Below are positions 34,860 through 42,404 of a stretch of DNA of 64,000 bases, piece by piece (within the stretch, counting starts at the first letter, position 1; each line of letters begins with the position of its first letter). Below the pieces are notes generated by a model. It was not told the origin of the DNA. It saw only the letters and a list, made by a program, of their open reading frames with translations, and ran no database searches. Made by a program: the position numbers and the translations under genes. The stretch comes from Hymenobacter fodinae. Lineage in GTDB: Bacteria; Bacteroidota; Bacteroidia; Cytophagales; Hymenobacteraceae. Location of the stretch: the NCBI RefSeq assembly GCF_004745825.1, contig NZ_SRLA01000001.1:868001-932000 (forward strand), written 5' to 3'.

Positions 34860-35387
34860 TTATGAATTTTGTTGAGCCAATTGGTATAAATCAGTTGAGC
34901 TAACTGTTTTGTCAGTAAAATACTCTTCGTTAAAAGGTGGTCTTAGTTTATTTACTAATATTTTCTCTACTTCGCTTGTCATCTTATCATCTTTAATTTC
35001 ATAAAAATACACAAATGTATTATCGGGCCATAGGTTAGTAAGGCGAACAATATTTTTAGCACTATCAGTTTTTCCAATAGAATTTCTATATTTATAAAAT
35101 CTGCTCTTAAATGTGTTGGTTTTTATTGCGCGTCCTATGTATAAAAGATACTTGAACTCTATAGGTAATCCAAGTTCCTCTATAACGTATATATAAAAAC
35201 CCTTTTTCTTAGGAGCTATATTATCGGTTATATTATGCTCAAATTTGTGTTTCTGGTTGCCAACTATTTTGCATTTGCTTATTGCTTCTTTTATTACCCC
35301 TAAGTTAGTTGGTGATATGTATGCTTCGAACTTATAGTAATCTTCTGCATACAATGCAGCAATTTGGATTAGTGGTAGTGCCGGCAT
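34860..35387 (-). CDS. GIY-YIG nuclease-like protein inside the dnd operon
   Basis: A 175-residue protein. The GIY-YIG pattern is seen as GFYIYV (63-68) and YIGRA (83-87), followed by FKSRFYKYR with R96 and R101, an acidic helix EVEKILVNKL with E139/E141, and PPFNE with N153, in the order and spacing of the family's Y-Y-R-E-N active site. The 60 N-terminal residues are unassigned. It lies between the dndE-ATPase fusion (15-bp gap) and dndB (2-bp gap), so it is cotranscribed. GIY-YIG genes are not standard Dnd components as far as I know. A role as the cutting arm of a sulfur-sensing defence, together with the adjacent ATPase, is a reasonable hypothesis. Confidence 0.72.
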   Translation of the reverse strand: MPALPLIQIAALYAEDYYKFEAYISPTNLGVIKEAISKCKIVGNQKHKFEHNITDNIAPKKKGFYIYVIEELGLPIEFKYLLYIGRAIKTNTFKSRFYKYRNSIGKTDSAKNIVRLTNLWPDNTFVYFYEIKDDKMTSEVEKILVNKLRPPFNEEYFTDKTVSSTDLYQLAQQNS

Positions 35388-35402
35388 AATGTATTAAAGC
35401 CT

Positions 35403-36980
35403 TTATTTATTCGACCAATATTGTTCTACTTCAAACAACTCTCCGCGCTTAAACTCCTTCACATTCGTTACTGCCTGCCCCTTCTGAATCTTGCTCATGC
35501 TTTGCCCCAGCAAGCGGGTCTCGGCATCGCCTAAACCCAGGAAGCGGGACATGGGCTTAAGGTTCAGACGGTCGTTGATTTCCAGTAGGACAGCATTAGC
35601 GCACATGCTGGAAAAATCGAAGGTGGGTTGGTTGAACTCCTCGATACCTTGCGAGAGCAGCACCACGGCCACGCCCTTCGACCGAATCTCGCGCAGGATG
35701 CTTTCCAGTAATTCCTTTGATTTTTTGTCTTTAAATAAGACGTGTGCTTCGTCAATCAGCAGCACGTAGCGTAGGGCCTGCACACCGTTGGTCACGGGCG
35801 CATTCTCCATACTCATAAATGTATTGTAGACGTAGTAAATCGCCAGGAACGAGGCCGTGAAGCGGATGGTGCGATCCAAGTCGCCGGAGAGGCTGAGGTA
35901 ATAGTTCTGATTGAGGAAGCTAGCTTTGGGGTCGGTCTGGGTCGCGAATAGCTCATAGTCGCTCAGGCTGCTCATAATCTGGGTGAGCGTGTCGGCCTTG
36001 CCGCCGGTCACTTCAAACAGGCACTCGCTGATGTCACGCAACGACGGGTAGGCTCCACCCTTCTTACGGGCAAAAGCTTCCTTTGTGGCATCCTTCAGCT
36101 GTTGGATTTGGGTGGCTCCCATGCGCGGCGCGTAGGTGGCAATAATGTCCACGAATTTGCTGATGCCCATCAACCGGTTCTTCTCGTTTATGTTGTCGAT
36201 AAACGTGAGCGGATTCAATGGGAAAGCCTTTTCCGGTGCGTTAATGAACGTAGTCTTAGTACGGTCGAAAAACGGCTGCATGCCCTTTACATCGTCTTGC
36301 TTCAGGCCCTTGAAATCAAGATACAGGAAGTTGATGCCACCATTCGAATTTTCCACGAACTGACGCAGCAGGTCCAATGCAAACTGCGTCTTGCCGGTGC
36401 CTGAGTTGCCAGCCACTGCTAAGTGAGCATTGCTGCGCACATTGGTATCGTTCAGTACCACCCGAATAGGTGTATGGGCTTCATCCAGCGTGTGACCAAA
36501 CTGCAAAGTGAGCGAGCCAGCAAAGTAACCTTTGGTTACCGTCTGGTTGTTGTTCGGAGCGGGCTTGCCAACTTCCACCTCTTCCAACGACTCTGAGCCT
36601 CGCTCAATATGTTCAATCAGAAAGTCGAGACCCGTATAATTACGGTTGTCCGCGAAAATCTTGTTGAGCCGCTCCAAGCCATCATCGATGTGCATTTTCA
36701 GGTAGCGCGGCAGGTTCAGGTCTTCCTTATGTATACCGTAGTGCTGGCAGATAAGGGCCACATAATACGGCTTGTTGCTGCCGAACAAGGTTTCTTCTTT
36801 GTATTCCTTACCCTGACTGTTCTTGATGTCTTTCAGATCCAGCCGCTCACCCCGCGAAATGGAGTAGGCCAGCGCAATGCGGGATATAATGTATTCGGGC
36901 TGACCTTGCGGAAACATCCGCCGCGTCAGTTCTTGGACGACGGTTTTGTTGGCTTCTGAAGTTCTAATATGAAGCAGCAC
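35403..36980 (-). CDS. dndE: DndE fused to a HerA/FtsK-like ATPase
   Basis: A 525-residue fusion. Residues 1-112 match DndE (IRTSEANKTVVQELTRRM, SRIALAYSIS, LKMHIDDGLERLNK), the small DNA-binding subunit of the Dnd complex, normally about 110 residues long. Residues about 150-520 form a RecA-fold translocase: Walker A GNSGTGKT at 191-198, FLYLDFKG at 218-225, Walker B LLIDEAH at 407-413 and the sensor-like LLSQG at 441-445. This resembles the HerA/VirB4 type, which pumps DNA. It is flanked by dndD and the GIY-YIG gene within a few bases. The fusion could couple DNA modification to translocation or restriction. DndE-ATPase fusions may have been reported; I cannot check. Confidence 0.82.
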   Translation of the reverse strand: MLLHIRTSEANKTVVQELTRRMFPQGQPEYIISRIALAYSISRGERLDLKDIKNSQGKEYKEETLFGSNKPYYVALICQHYGIHKEDLNLPRYLKMHIDDGLERLNKIFADNRNYTGLDFLIEHIERGSESLEEVEVGKPAPNNNQTVTKGYFAGSLTLQFGHTLDEAHTPIRVVLNDTNVRSNAHLAVAGNSGTGKTQFALDLLRQFVENSNGGINFLYLDFKGLKQDDVKGMQPFFDRTKTTFINAPEKAFPLNPLTFIDNINEKNRLMGISKFVDIIATYAPRMGATQIQQLKDATKEAFARKKGGAYPSLRDISECLFEVTGGKADTLTQIMSSLSDYELFATQTDPKASFLNQNYYLSLSGDLDRTIRFTASFLAIYYVYNTFMSMENAPVTNGVQALRYVLLIDEAHVLFKDKKSKELLESILREIRSKGVAVVLLSQGIEEFNQPTFDFSSMCANAVLLEINDRLNLKPMSRFLGLGDAETRLLGQSMSKIQKGQAVTNVKEFKRGELFEVEQYWSNK

Positions 36981-36994
36981 GGCAAATAGGGCAA

Positions 36995-39106
36995 TTAGTT
37001 GGAGGAGTGATAAAGGTTCGAATACCGCGCAAACAAGTTGTCAGGGGCTACTTCTTCGAAGCCTGATTGGTCGGCGTCCTGGTTCACAATGAGGTAAGAC
37101 CGAGCTACGTTCGGTAGCAGCATGTCGTACTCGCGGGCCGACATCTCTTTATTAATAAGTGGGAACAGAATCACCTGGTCGGCAATGCTTGGGTAGAAGT
37201 GCCGCACGATGTTTTCAGCGTGCTGGTCGTCAAACTTCTGCATCGGAGAGTCGATGAAAATCGGGAAGTCAAAGTCCGATTCCTCTACTAATCCATACAG
37301 CAGTGCCGTAGCGTACAGCTGCTGCTCACCCTTCGACAAGCCTTCTTTTAGGATGACTTCGCCGCGCTTGTTGTACAGATCAATCTCAATATCGCCGCCG
37401 ATGATGTGCACCTTCACGCTATGCACAAAGCCCTTCTTATGCATAAGCATCTTCAAGCCCTTATGAATTTGCTTCGCCAGCGACTCTTTCTTACGCTCTT
37501 TGTACAGCGTGATGTAGTCGCGCAGGCGTTTTGAAAGAGCTTCTGTTAGCGCGTCCTTTTCCAGATCTTGCGCCGAAGCCCGTAGCTTTTTGCGCAATTC
37601 GTCAAGTTGCTTTTCCTTGTTGACAATGGAAAGCTGATGAGTAGCAATAGACTGCTCCAAACCGCCAATCTGCTCTCCTAAGTAGTCGATTTCGTCGTCC
37701 ACTTCTTTCTTCCGCTGGCGGTCGGCTTTTACTACTGCGTCCTCTGATAAGGATTCGGCATCCGCAATCCGTCGCTTAATCTGCCCCAGGTCGTTACGCG
37801 TCTGGTTGTATTCGAAGTGCAGCCGCTTAAACTCCTGGCGGAACGAGAGGCGCAGGTTATCAATCAAGGTCTGCATCTGTGCCCGTTCCGATTCAGTCAG
37901 GTCGTGCAGTAATTTGAAGTCTTCGGGAAAAGTAGGGCCTTCCGTAGCTAAGTGCCGCCGGATAAGCTTACGGAATGTCGTGTTATAGAAATCCCGAATG
38001 CTACCGGCTACTACTTTGCCGCACTGGTCAATTTCTTCTGACAGTTCATCAAGCAGCTTGTCTTCGACATTGACTGCATTTTCCTGGCGAAACTTGGCCT
38101 CCTTAAACTCTGCCTCAATCTTAACCTGGCTAGCTGCCTCGCTCAGCTTGTTAGCGGCAATAGCAAACGGTACCAGTTCATAGGATTTACTTAAGTCAGA
38201 TTGAATCCCACTCAAGCGACCTTCTAGCTCACTGCCCGAAGCACGCAAGGCCTCCAGCTCTTCTAGCGTAATTAGGTTGCCTACTCGAATCAGCTTGTTT
38301 TGAATCTCATCCGATTCAAACTTAAGCTGAGTCCGCTGATCCTTCAAGTCAAGTATCTGCTGATTACTATCACCGATAGCCAACCGCAGATTGGTAATGT
38401 CATTATTGAGGTTGTTGATAAGCTCCTTCTCCTTGGCATTGGCCGTACGGGCACGAATTCGGAGTTGAGTTTCCTCAATTTCTGCTTTAGCGTCCTCATA
38501 CTTCTTTATGCCCAGAATTTCGGAATAAGCCCGGCTCAGCTTCTTGCGCTGTTCCGGAGTATTCACTTCGGCTAGGCTTACAATCTTCTCCGCATCGAAG
38601 AAAAAGAACTTTGCTATTTCAATCGGCAGCAGATAGTCACGGATGAAGTTCTCTTCACCCCGCGTCTTCTCGTCGCCTAGCCCTTTGATTAGCTCATTCT
38701 CGAACCCATCAATTAGGATTTCGAGATCTTCGGTGGCCGTGCGGGTGTTGTAGGTACGCTTAATAGAGATTTCACCGCAAGTCAGCGCCGGAATAATGGC
38801 ATTGGTAATGGTCAGCTTAACCGAGAACGAAGTATCGTCATCCGCTTTGGCTTGGCGGTTTAGGCTTGTTACAATGTACTTCGTATAACCGCCTTTTTCT
38901 TTTATCTCCCGCTCGTACAGTTCATCTACCTCTTGCATCTGCCGCCCATACAGGCACCAGACCAACGACATGAGGAAGGTGGTTTTACCGAAGCCGTTTT
39001 TTCCGCTGACCACGTAGATATTCTGCCCATCCTTGGGAGAAAGGTCCACGGTATTGCGCCCCCGGTAAATCCGGAAGTTCTCTAGCTCTACTTGCTTGAT
39101 AATCAT
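36995..39106 (-). CDS. dndD: SMC/Rad50-like ATPase DndD
   Basis: A 703-residue ATPase of the DNA sulfur modification complex. Walker A GKNGFGKTT lies at residues 35-43, long coiled coils fill about residues 200-560, the ABC signature LSKGEQQ starts at 590 and Walker B FPIFIDSP is at 614-621. No CxxC zinc hook is visible in the coiled coil. DndD is thought to change DNA structure or supply energy during sulfur insertion. It lies 39 bp after dndC and 14 bp before the dndE fusion, in the same orientation. The length is near the family's norm of about 660-700. Confidence 0.9.
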   Translation of the reverse strand: MIIKQVELENFRIYRGRNTVDLSPKDGQNIYVVSGKNGFGKTTFLMSLVWCLYGRQMQEVDELYEREIKEKGGYTKYIVTSLNRQAKADDDTSFSVKLTITNAIIPALTCGEISIKRTYNTRTATEDLEILIDGFENELIKGLGDEKTRGEENFIRDYLLPIEIAKFFFFDAEKIVSLAEVNTPEQRKKLSRAYSEILGIKKYEDAKAEIEETQLRIRARTANAKEKELINNLNNDITNLRLAIGDSNQQILDLKDQRTQLKFESDEIQNKLIRVGNLITLEELEALRASGSELEGRLSGIQSDLSKSYELVPFAIAANKLSEAASQVKIEAEFKEAKFRQENAVNVEDKLLDELSEEIDQCGKVVAGSIRDFYNTTFRKLIRRHLATEGPTFPEDFKLLHDLTESERAQMQTLIDNLRLSFRQEFKRLHFEYNQTRNDLGQIKRRIADAESLSEDAVVKADRQRKKEVDDEIDYLGEQIGGLEQSIATHQLSIVNKEKQLDELRKKLRASAQDLEKDALTEALSKRLRDYITLYKERKKESLAKQIHKGLKMLMHKKGFVHSVKVHIIGGDIEIDLYNKRGEVILKEGLSKGEQQLYATALLYGLVEESDFDFPIFIDSPMQKFDDQHAENIVRHFYPSIADQVILFPLINKEMSAREYDMLLPNVARSYLIVNQDADQSGFEEVAPDNLFARYSNLYHSSN

Positions 39107-39145
39107 GTTTGCTGTGCAATGCCCCGCGGCACGGAGCGGGGTATT

Positions 39146-40501
39146 CTAATTATTTAGCGCTACCGTCTCTTCCTTGGTAGTAGCTGCTTGCTGCGGGTTG
39201 ATATAATCATCCAGCATATTTTCAATATCCGTTTGCAAGCCGCGCTTGCGTACCATCAGCGACTTAGTTTTAACAATCTTGACGGTTTGTTGAATTAGAT
39301 CGAAATGATCAGGATTGTCCTTACACACTTCCCGCAGCCACTTTTCCTCCTCACGAATCTTATTTGTATGCTTACTCATATCAAGGTGGGTGTTGAAGAT
39401 GGCATTATAGATCTCCGCAACGTTGTAATTGAAGATACCATCTCGGTACCAAGTTACCTGAATTGCTACTAATTCCTGATGAGTAATGAAGGTCATTGTC
39501 TCATCATATTCCTGCCTGATTTCTTTCTGGGCTTCAAGTAGACGGCGTAGGATTTCCGCTCGAGTTTTGGGAGTATATGGCCCCCAATAGTTTTCACGGG
39601 TAGTTCCGTTGCGTAATTGCCGCTGGCGATACTGCTCTGGGTTGTCGCGAGCTTCAATTAGAAAATCACGTAGTTCAGAAAGTGGCTCCATCCAAGATTC
39701 CCCATTCATGATGAGGCCATCCATGGACTTGTCTTTTACCACCACTGTGCATACCCAACAGCCGAAGCGACTTTTGCCGCAGGAAGGCGTTTCGTCATCA
39801 ATAACCAATGGGCAATCGGCTTCTGTGCTGGCATTGCGGTACAGAGTTATTAGCTCTTTATGCGTCCCGCCCCATGGTGGGGGCACTTGGCTCAAGTACT
39901 GCCACAGTTCATTTGTCTCAATGTCCTTAATTGGAGCATACACATAAGCGTTAGGCAATACGTGTTTACGCAAACGTTGCCCATGCACTGCGTGCTTAGC
40001 CATTGAGCGTGACCGGCGTGAGCTTTCCGCTGAGCGAGTACCTAATAAGATAATAGCTTCACCCGCATCGTTAATCTTAGTTTTGATAAAGTGCGTGGTC
40101 GGATTGATTTTCAGTCGTTCAGTACACCACCGAAACGTACTAGACGGAGCTGGATAGCCCTTGCCAAGTAAGTTTGTCCAAAAAGTATCCTCCAATCGGG
40201 GAGTAGTACGGTGCACGTAGAAAGGCATGCTTTGGCTAGTTGCCGCTGCCTCAATCCTATGCAAAGTATCTTCAATGAAGCGGACGATGCGAGGGTTCTC
40301 CACCATTGTATCATTGCACACGACATGAACCGGTCGCCAGCGCAATTCTTCAGGAAGCTTCTGAATAGCTTTCCATACCAGTTGGAGTAGCATAGTGGAA
40401 TCTTTGCCACCGCTAAACCCTACGATCCAAGGCCGACTATTGTCCTGGGCCTGGTATTGATCTTGGATTTCAGATTCTATGAAAGGAAGTATTAGAGCCA
40501 T
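39146..40501 (-). CDS. dndC: DNA sulfurtransferase DndC (PAPS reductase-like)
   Basis: A 451-residue iron-sulfur protein with an ATP pyrophosphatase fold. The PP-loop SGGKDST is at residues 30-36, RWCTERLK follows at about 124-131, and the cysteines C241, C248 and C251 (CGKSRFGCWVC), together with an upstream cysteine, fit the 4Fe-4S site of DndC. DndC activates the DNA backbone with ATP and receives sulfur from DndA. It is the first gene of the leftward operon dndC-dndD-dndE-GIY-YIG-dndB. The promoter should lie in the 330 bp to its right, next to the tRNA terminator and attachment site. Confidence 0.9.
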   Translation of the reverse strand: MALILPFIESEIQDQYQAQDNSRPWIVGFSGGKDSTMLLQLVWKAIQKLPEELRWRPVHVVCNDTMVENPRIVRFIEDTLHRIEAAATSQSMPFYVHRTTPRLEDTFWTNLLGKGYPAPSSTFRWCTERLKINPTTHFIKTKINDAGEAIILLGTRSAESSRRSRSMAKHAVHGQRLRKHVLPNAYVYAPIKDIETNELWQYLSQVPPPWGGTHKELITLYRNASTEADCPLVIDDETPSCGKSRFGCWVCTVVVKDKSMDGLIMNGESWMEPLSELRDFLIEARDNPEQYRQRQLRNGTTRENYWGPYTPKTRAEILRRLLEAQKEIRQEYDETMTFITHQELVAIQVTWYRDGIFNYNVAEIYNAIFNTHLDMSKHTNKIREEEKWLREVCKDNPDHFDLIQQTVKIVKTKSLMVRKRGLQTDIENMLDDYINPQQAATTKEETVALNN

Positions 40502-40833
40502 AAAGCATCTTCAAAAGGGGAGAGTTCATTCAAATAACCGCGAACATGGCTTAATGGCGGCGCGCTCTATTCGAATGATAAATCAACTGCACTGAAACAG
40601 CCTAATCTTCAAAGTTAGCTAAGCACGCTTAACATAACGAGTGTATTACAGAGGCTGATCCGTATTCAGTTGAGCGCATGGTACATAAAAAGAGGGTTAC
40701 ATAAGTCATGATAGTAAGTAATCATTAGGCTTGCGTATTGACAACTGATACTGTAGTGAGACTTGTATAACCTATTGTATAACCCAAAAACAGATCAGCC
40801 ACTTAGATTTGTGTCTAAGTGGCTGATTTACAA
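40502..40833. promoter_or_regulatory. Right-end intergenic region with candidate arm sites at 40763-40785
   Basis: This stretch holds no gene. It must contain the dndC promoter, but no perfect TANNTTTG match was found. At 40763-40785 two tandem TTGTATAACC-like sequences mirror those at the left end of the island, 49 bp inside the right attachment repeat. The tRNA terminator occupies the last part. Confidence 0.5.
40794..40827 (-). terminator. Terminator of tRNA-Gly
   Basis: A perfect 14-bp inverted repeat (ATCAGCCACTTAGA and its complement, 6-nt loop) followed on the minus strand by a T run. It lies just after the tRNA 3' end and was brought in by the island. Confidence 0.75.
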
Positions 40834-40880
40834 TGAGCGAGAAACGAGGTTCGAACTCGCGACCCTCAGCTTGGGAAGCT
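40834..40880. repeat. Right attachment-site repeat
   Basis: Identical over 47 bp to 22862-22908. It overlaps the 3' part of the intact tRNA-Gly gene, so integration rebuilt a functional gene here and left a fragment at the other end. Confidence 0.92.
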
Positions 40881-40908
40881 GATGCTCTACCAACTGAGCT
40901 ACTCTCGC
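40836..40908 (-). tRNA. tRNA-Gly (anticodon CCC)
   Basis: A 73-nt cloverleaf on the minus strand. The acceptor stem GCGAGAG pairs with TTCTCGC (one G-U pair), the D arm is GCTCAGTTGGTAGAGC, the anticodon arm is TCAGC-TTCCCAA-GCTGA with anticodon CCC, and the T arm contains GTTCGAAC. The discriminator base is T and CCA is not encoded. The gene is intact although the island is inserted at its 3' end. Confidence 0.93.
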
Positions 40909-40927
40909 TGATGAAGGTTGGTAATGG

Positions 40928-40957
40928 CAAAAGTACACGCCTAAAATCAATTTGCAA
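40928..40957 (-). promoter_or_regulatory. Promoter of tRNA-Gly (TTG-N19-TANNTTTG)
   Basis: On the minus strand TTG (40955-40957) is followed after exactly 19 bases by TACTTTTG (40928-40935), a full match to the Bacteroidota -33/-7 consensus, 20 bp before the tRNA 5' end. Confidence 0.75.
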
Positions 40958-41088
40958 CTGCTGCGGCTAGGGAAGTGAGCAGAGTTTTCGCTGTAGGTGG
41001 CAGCTTTTCCGTAAGTAGGCGTTCTACGCAGCGGCGGGTACCTCATGAGGGCCCTGCCTGCTGCCTCACCTATCATACGTTACTCCAT

Positions 41089-41331
41089 ATGCCTTGGCCG
41101 CTTTCGCCCCCTACACGCCGCTTGGTGGGGCTGCTGTTTCTGCTTTCTGGTACTTTGCTCGTGATTGGGGAGGCCCTGCGCATGTACGTGCTCTACACCC
41201 TGTACAGCACCCAGGGCCCCGAGTCCATCACATCCGTGCAGCTCATCATCAACCTCACCCTGCTGGTGCTAGGCCTGTTGATGCTGCGCTACGGCTGGCG
41301 CGAGCGGCGCGGCAATGATACCGTGGATTAG
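41089..41331 (+). CDS. Small two-helix membrane protein
   Basis: An 80-residue protein with two transmembrane helices (LVGLLFLLSGTLLVIGEAL and LIINLTLLVLGLLMLRYG) and a basic C-terminal tail (WRERRGNDTVD). I recognise no family. The frame extends upstream to 40975 across the tRNA promoter region, but MPWPLSPPTRRL at 41089 is a normal N-terminus for such a protein. It is the first host gene right of the island, and its high GC and codon use match the core genome. Confidence 0.6.
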   Translation: MPWPLSPPTRRLVGLLFLLSGTLLVIGEALRMYVLYTLYSTQGPESITSVQLIINLTLLVLGLLMLRYGWRERRGNDTVD

Positions 41332-41361
41332 CGGCAGGCATTGCTAGAGCTAAAAGCTAGT

Positions 41362-41748
41362 TCCCCTCCTCAGATGAGGAGGGGCTAGGGGTGGTTGACT
41401 GGCCTAGAACGACCCAATATTGAACGTCATTCCGAGCATGTGGCGTATCAAGCCAGGGACCGGGAATCTCACGTGCTGATGTTGCAGTGGTAATCAAAGC
41501 CCCTCTCCTGAGGATTCCGCGAATGAAGCGGAGAAGGGTTGGGGTAACCCATCAGCGCGACTGACCTAGAACAAGCCGTTCATGCGTAAGAAGACTCTTC
41601 GCTCCGCTCAGGATGACGTGCTTTTAGTTTGAATTACTTTGGTGACGTCAGCACGCGAGATGTCTCGACTGCGCTCGACATGACGTTCTAGTGTAGTTGT
41701 TCCGCTAGCATCAACCACCCCCAGCCCCTCCTCATCTGAGGAGGGGAG
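41362..41748. repeat. MITE-like element, copy 2
   Basis: About 390 bp bounded by inverted copies of the TCCCCTCCTCAGATGAGGA terminal sequence. The inside has a CCCCTCTCCTGAGGATTCCG module and several GTCATnCTGAGC-type palindromes, as in copy 3 at 43533. Its right end lies about 30 bp before a promoter box for the GNAT gene. No coding capacity. Confidence 0.75.
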
Positions 41749-41779
41749 TTACGTTCTGTAGAAGCCGCGCTAGGCCTGT

Positions 41780-41787
41780 TACCTTTG
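41780..41787 (+). promoter_or_regulatory. Candidate TANNTTTG box for the GNAT gene
   Basis: TACCTTTG lies 28 bp before the GNAT start codon, between that gene and the MITE-like element. The expected TTG at -33 is missing. Confidence 0.4.
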
Positions 41788-41815
41788 CGGCTCTTTCTCG
41801 ATCTGGTTTCTTTTT

Positions 41816-42352
41816 ATGACTTCTCCGCTTCGTATTCTGGTGGCTAAGCGCACCGCGGCCACCGCGGCCCAACTCGCCGAGCTGGGCCGGCAGACCTTCC
41901 ACGATACCTTCGCGGCCCAGAACACGCTCGAGGATATGGCGGCTTACCTGGCGGCTACGTTCGGGCCTGAGCAGCAGCTGGCGGAGCTGCAGGACCCCAA
42001 CACCGTGTTTCTGCTGGCCCAGCTGGTGCAGGATGTGGTGGGCTACGCTAAGCTCAAGCTCCACTCCACGCTAGGCCAGGAGGAGGGTAAAGTACCCGAA
42101 GACCGGCTGGAGATTGAGCGCCTGTATATTCTGAAAGACTGGATTGGGACGGGCCTGGGCGCCACCCTCATGCGCCGGGCCATTGAGGAAGCCCGCCAGC
42201 AGAAGTGCCGGGCAGTGGTGCTGGGCGTGTGGGAGAAGAACACCCGCGCCATTGAGTTTTACCGCCGCTTTGGGTTTAAGCCCATCGGGCAGCACGAGTT
42301 TGTGCTGGGCCAAGACGTGCAGACCGACCTCATTCTGCGCAAGGGGCTGTAG
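41816..42352 (+). CDS. GNAT family N-acetyltransferase
   Basis: A 178-residue acyl-CoA transferase. The N-terminus has FHDTFAAQNTLEDMAAYLAATFGPEQQLAEL, typical of the RimI-like branch with a helical start. The core motifs are LEIERLYILKDWIGTGLGATLMRRAIEEA (acetyl-CoA pyrophosphate loop, pattern GxGLGATL) and VVLGVWEKNTRAIEFYRRFGFKPIG. The substrate is not predictable and could be a small molecule or a protein N-terminus. It and the following lipoprotein gene are bracketed by two copies of the MITE-like element in the same orientation. Confidence 0.88.
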   Translation: MTSPLRILVAKRTAATAAQLAELGRQTFHDTFAAQNTLEDMAAYLAATFGPEQQLAELQDPNTVFLLAQLVQDVVGYAKLKLHSTLGQEEGKVPEDRLEIERLYILKDWIGTGLGATLMRRAIEEARQQKCRAVVLGVWEKNTRAIEFYRRFGFKPIGQHEFVLGQDVQTDLILRKGL

Positions 42353-42369
42353 GGCAAGTGTGTGTCGCC

Positions 42370-42377
42370 TACCTTTG
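42370..42377 (+). promoter_or_regulatory. Candidate TANNTTTG box for the lipoprotein gene
   Basis: TACCTTTG 27 bp before the TTG start at 42405. It supports the choice of that start and independent transcription from the GNAT gene. Confidence 0.4.
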
Positions 42378-42404
42378 CGCCCTGTACCCCTTAGCTGCTT
42401 GCCC

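Larger units (their letters stand above)
22862..40880. mobile_element. Integrative genomic island in tRNA-Gly carrying a Dnd phosphorothioation locus
   Basis: The island is defined by a 47-bp perfect direct repeat at 22862-22908 and 40834-40880, which is the 3' part of the tRNA-Gly gene. The intact tRNA lies at the right end, so the element brought a replacement 3' end. A tyrosine integrase gene starts 149 bp inside the left repeat. The cargo comprises a replication/regulation module, an HNH nuclease with a small partner, and dnd genes. Base composition is lower in GC than the flanks and very AT-rich around 30.1-31.9 kb and 33.5-35.4 kb. The GGCCTAG motif of the host is nearly absent. No conjugation genes are visible, so transfer would depend on other elements. 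Confidence 0.9.
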
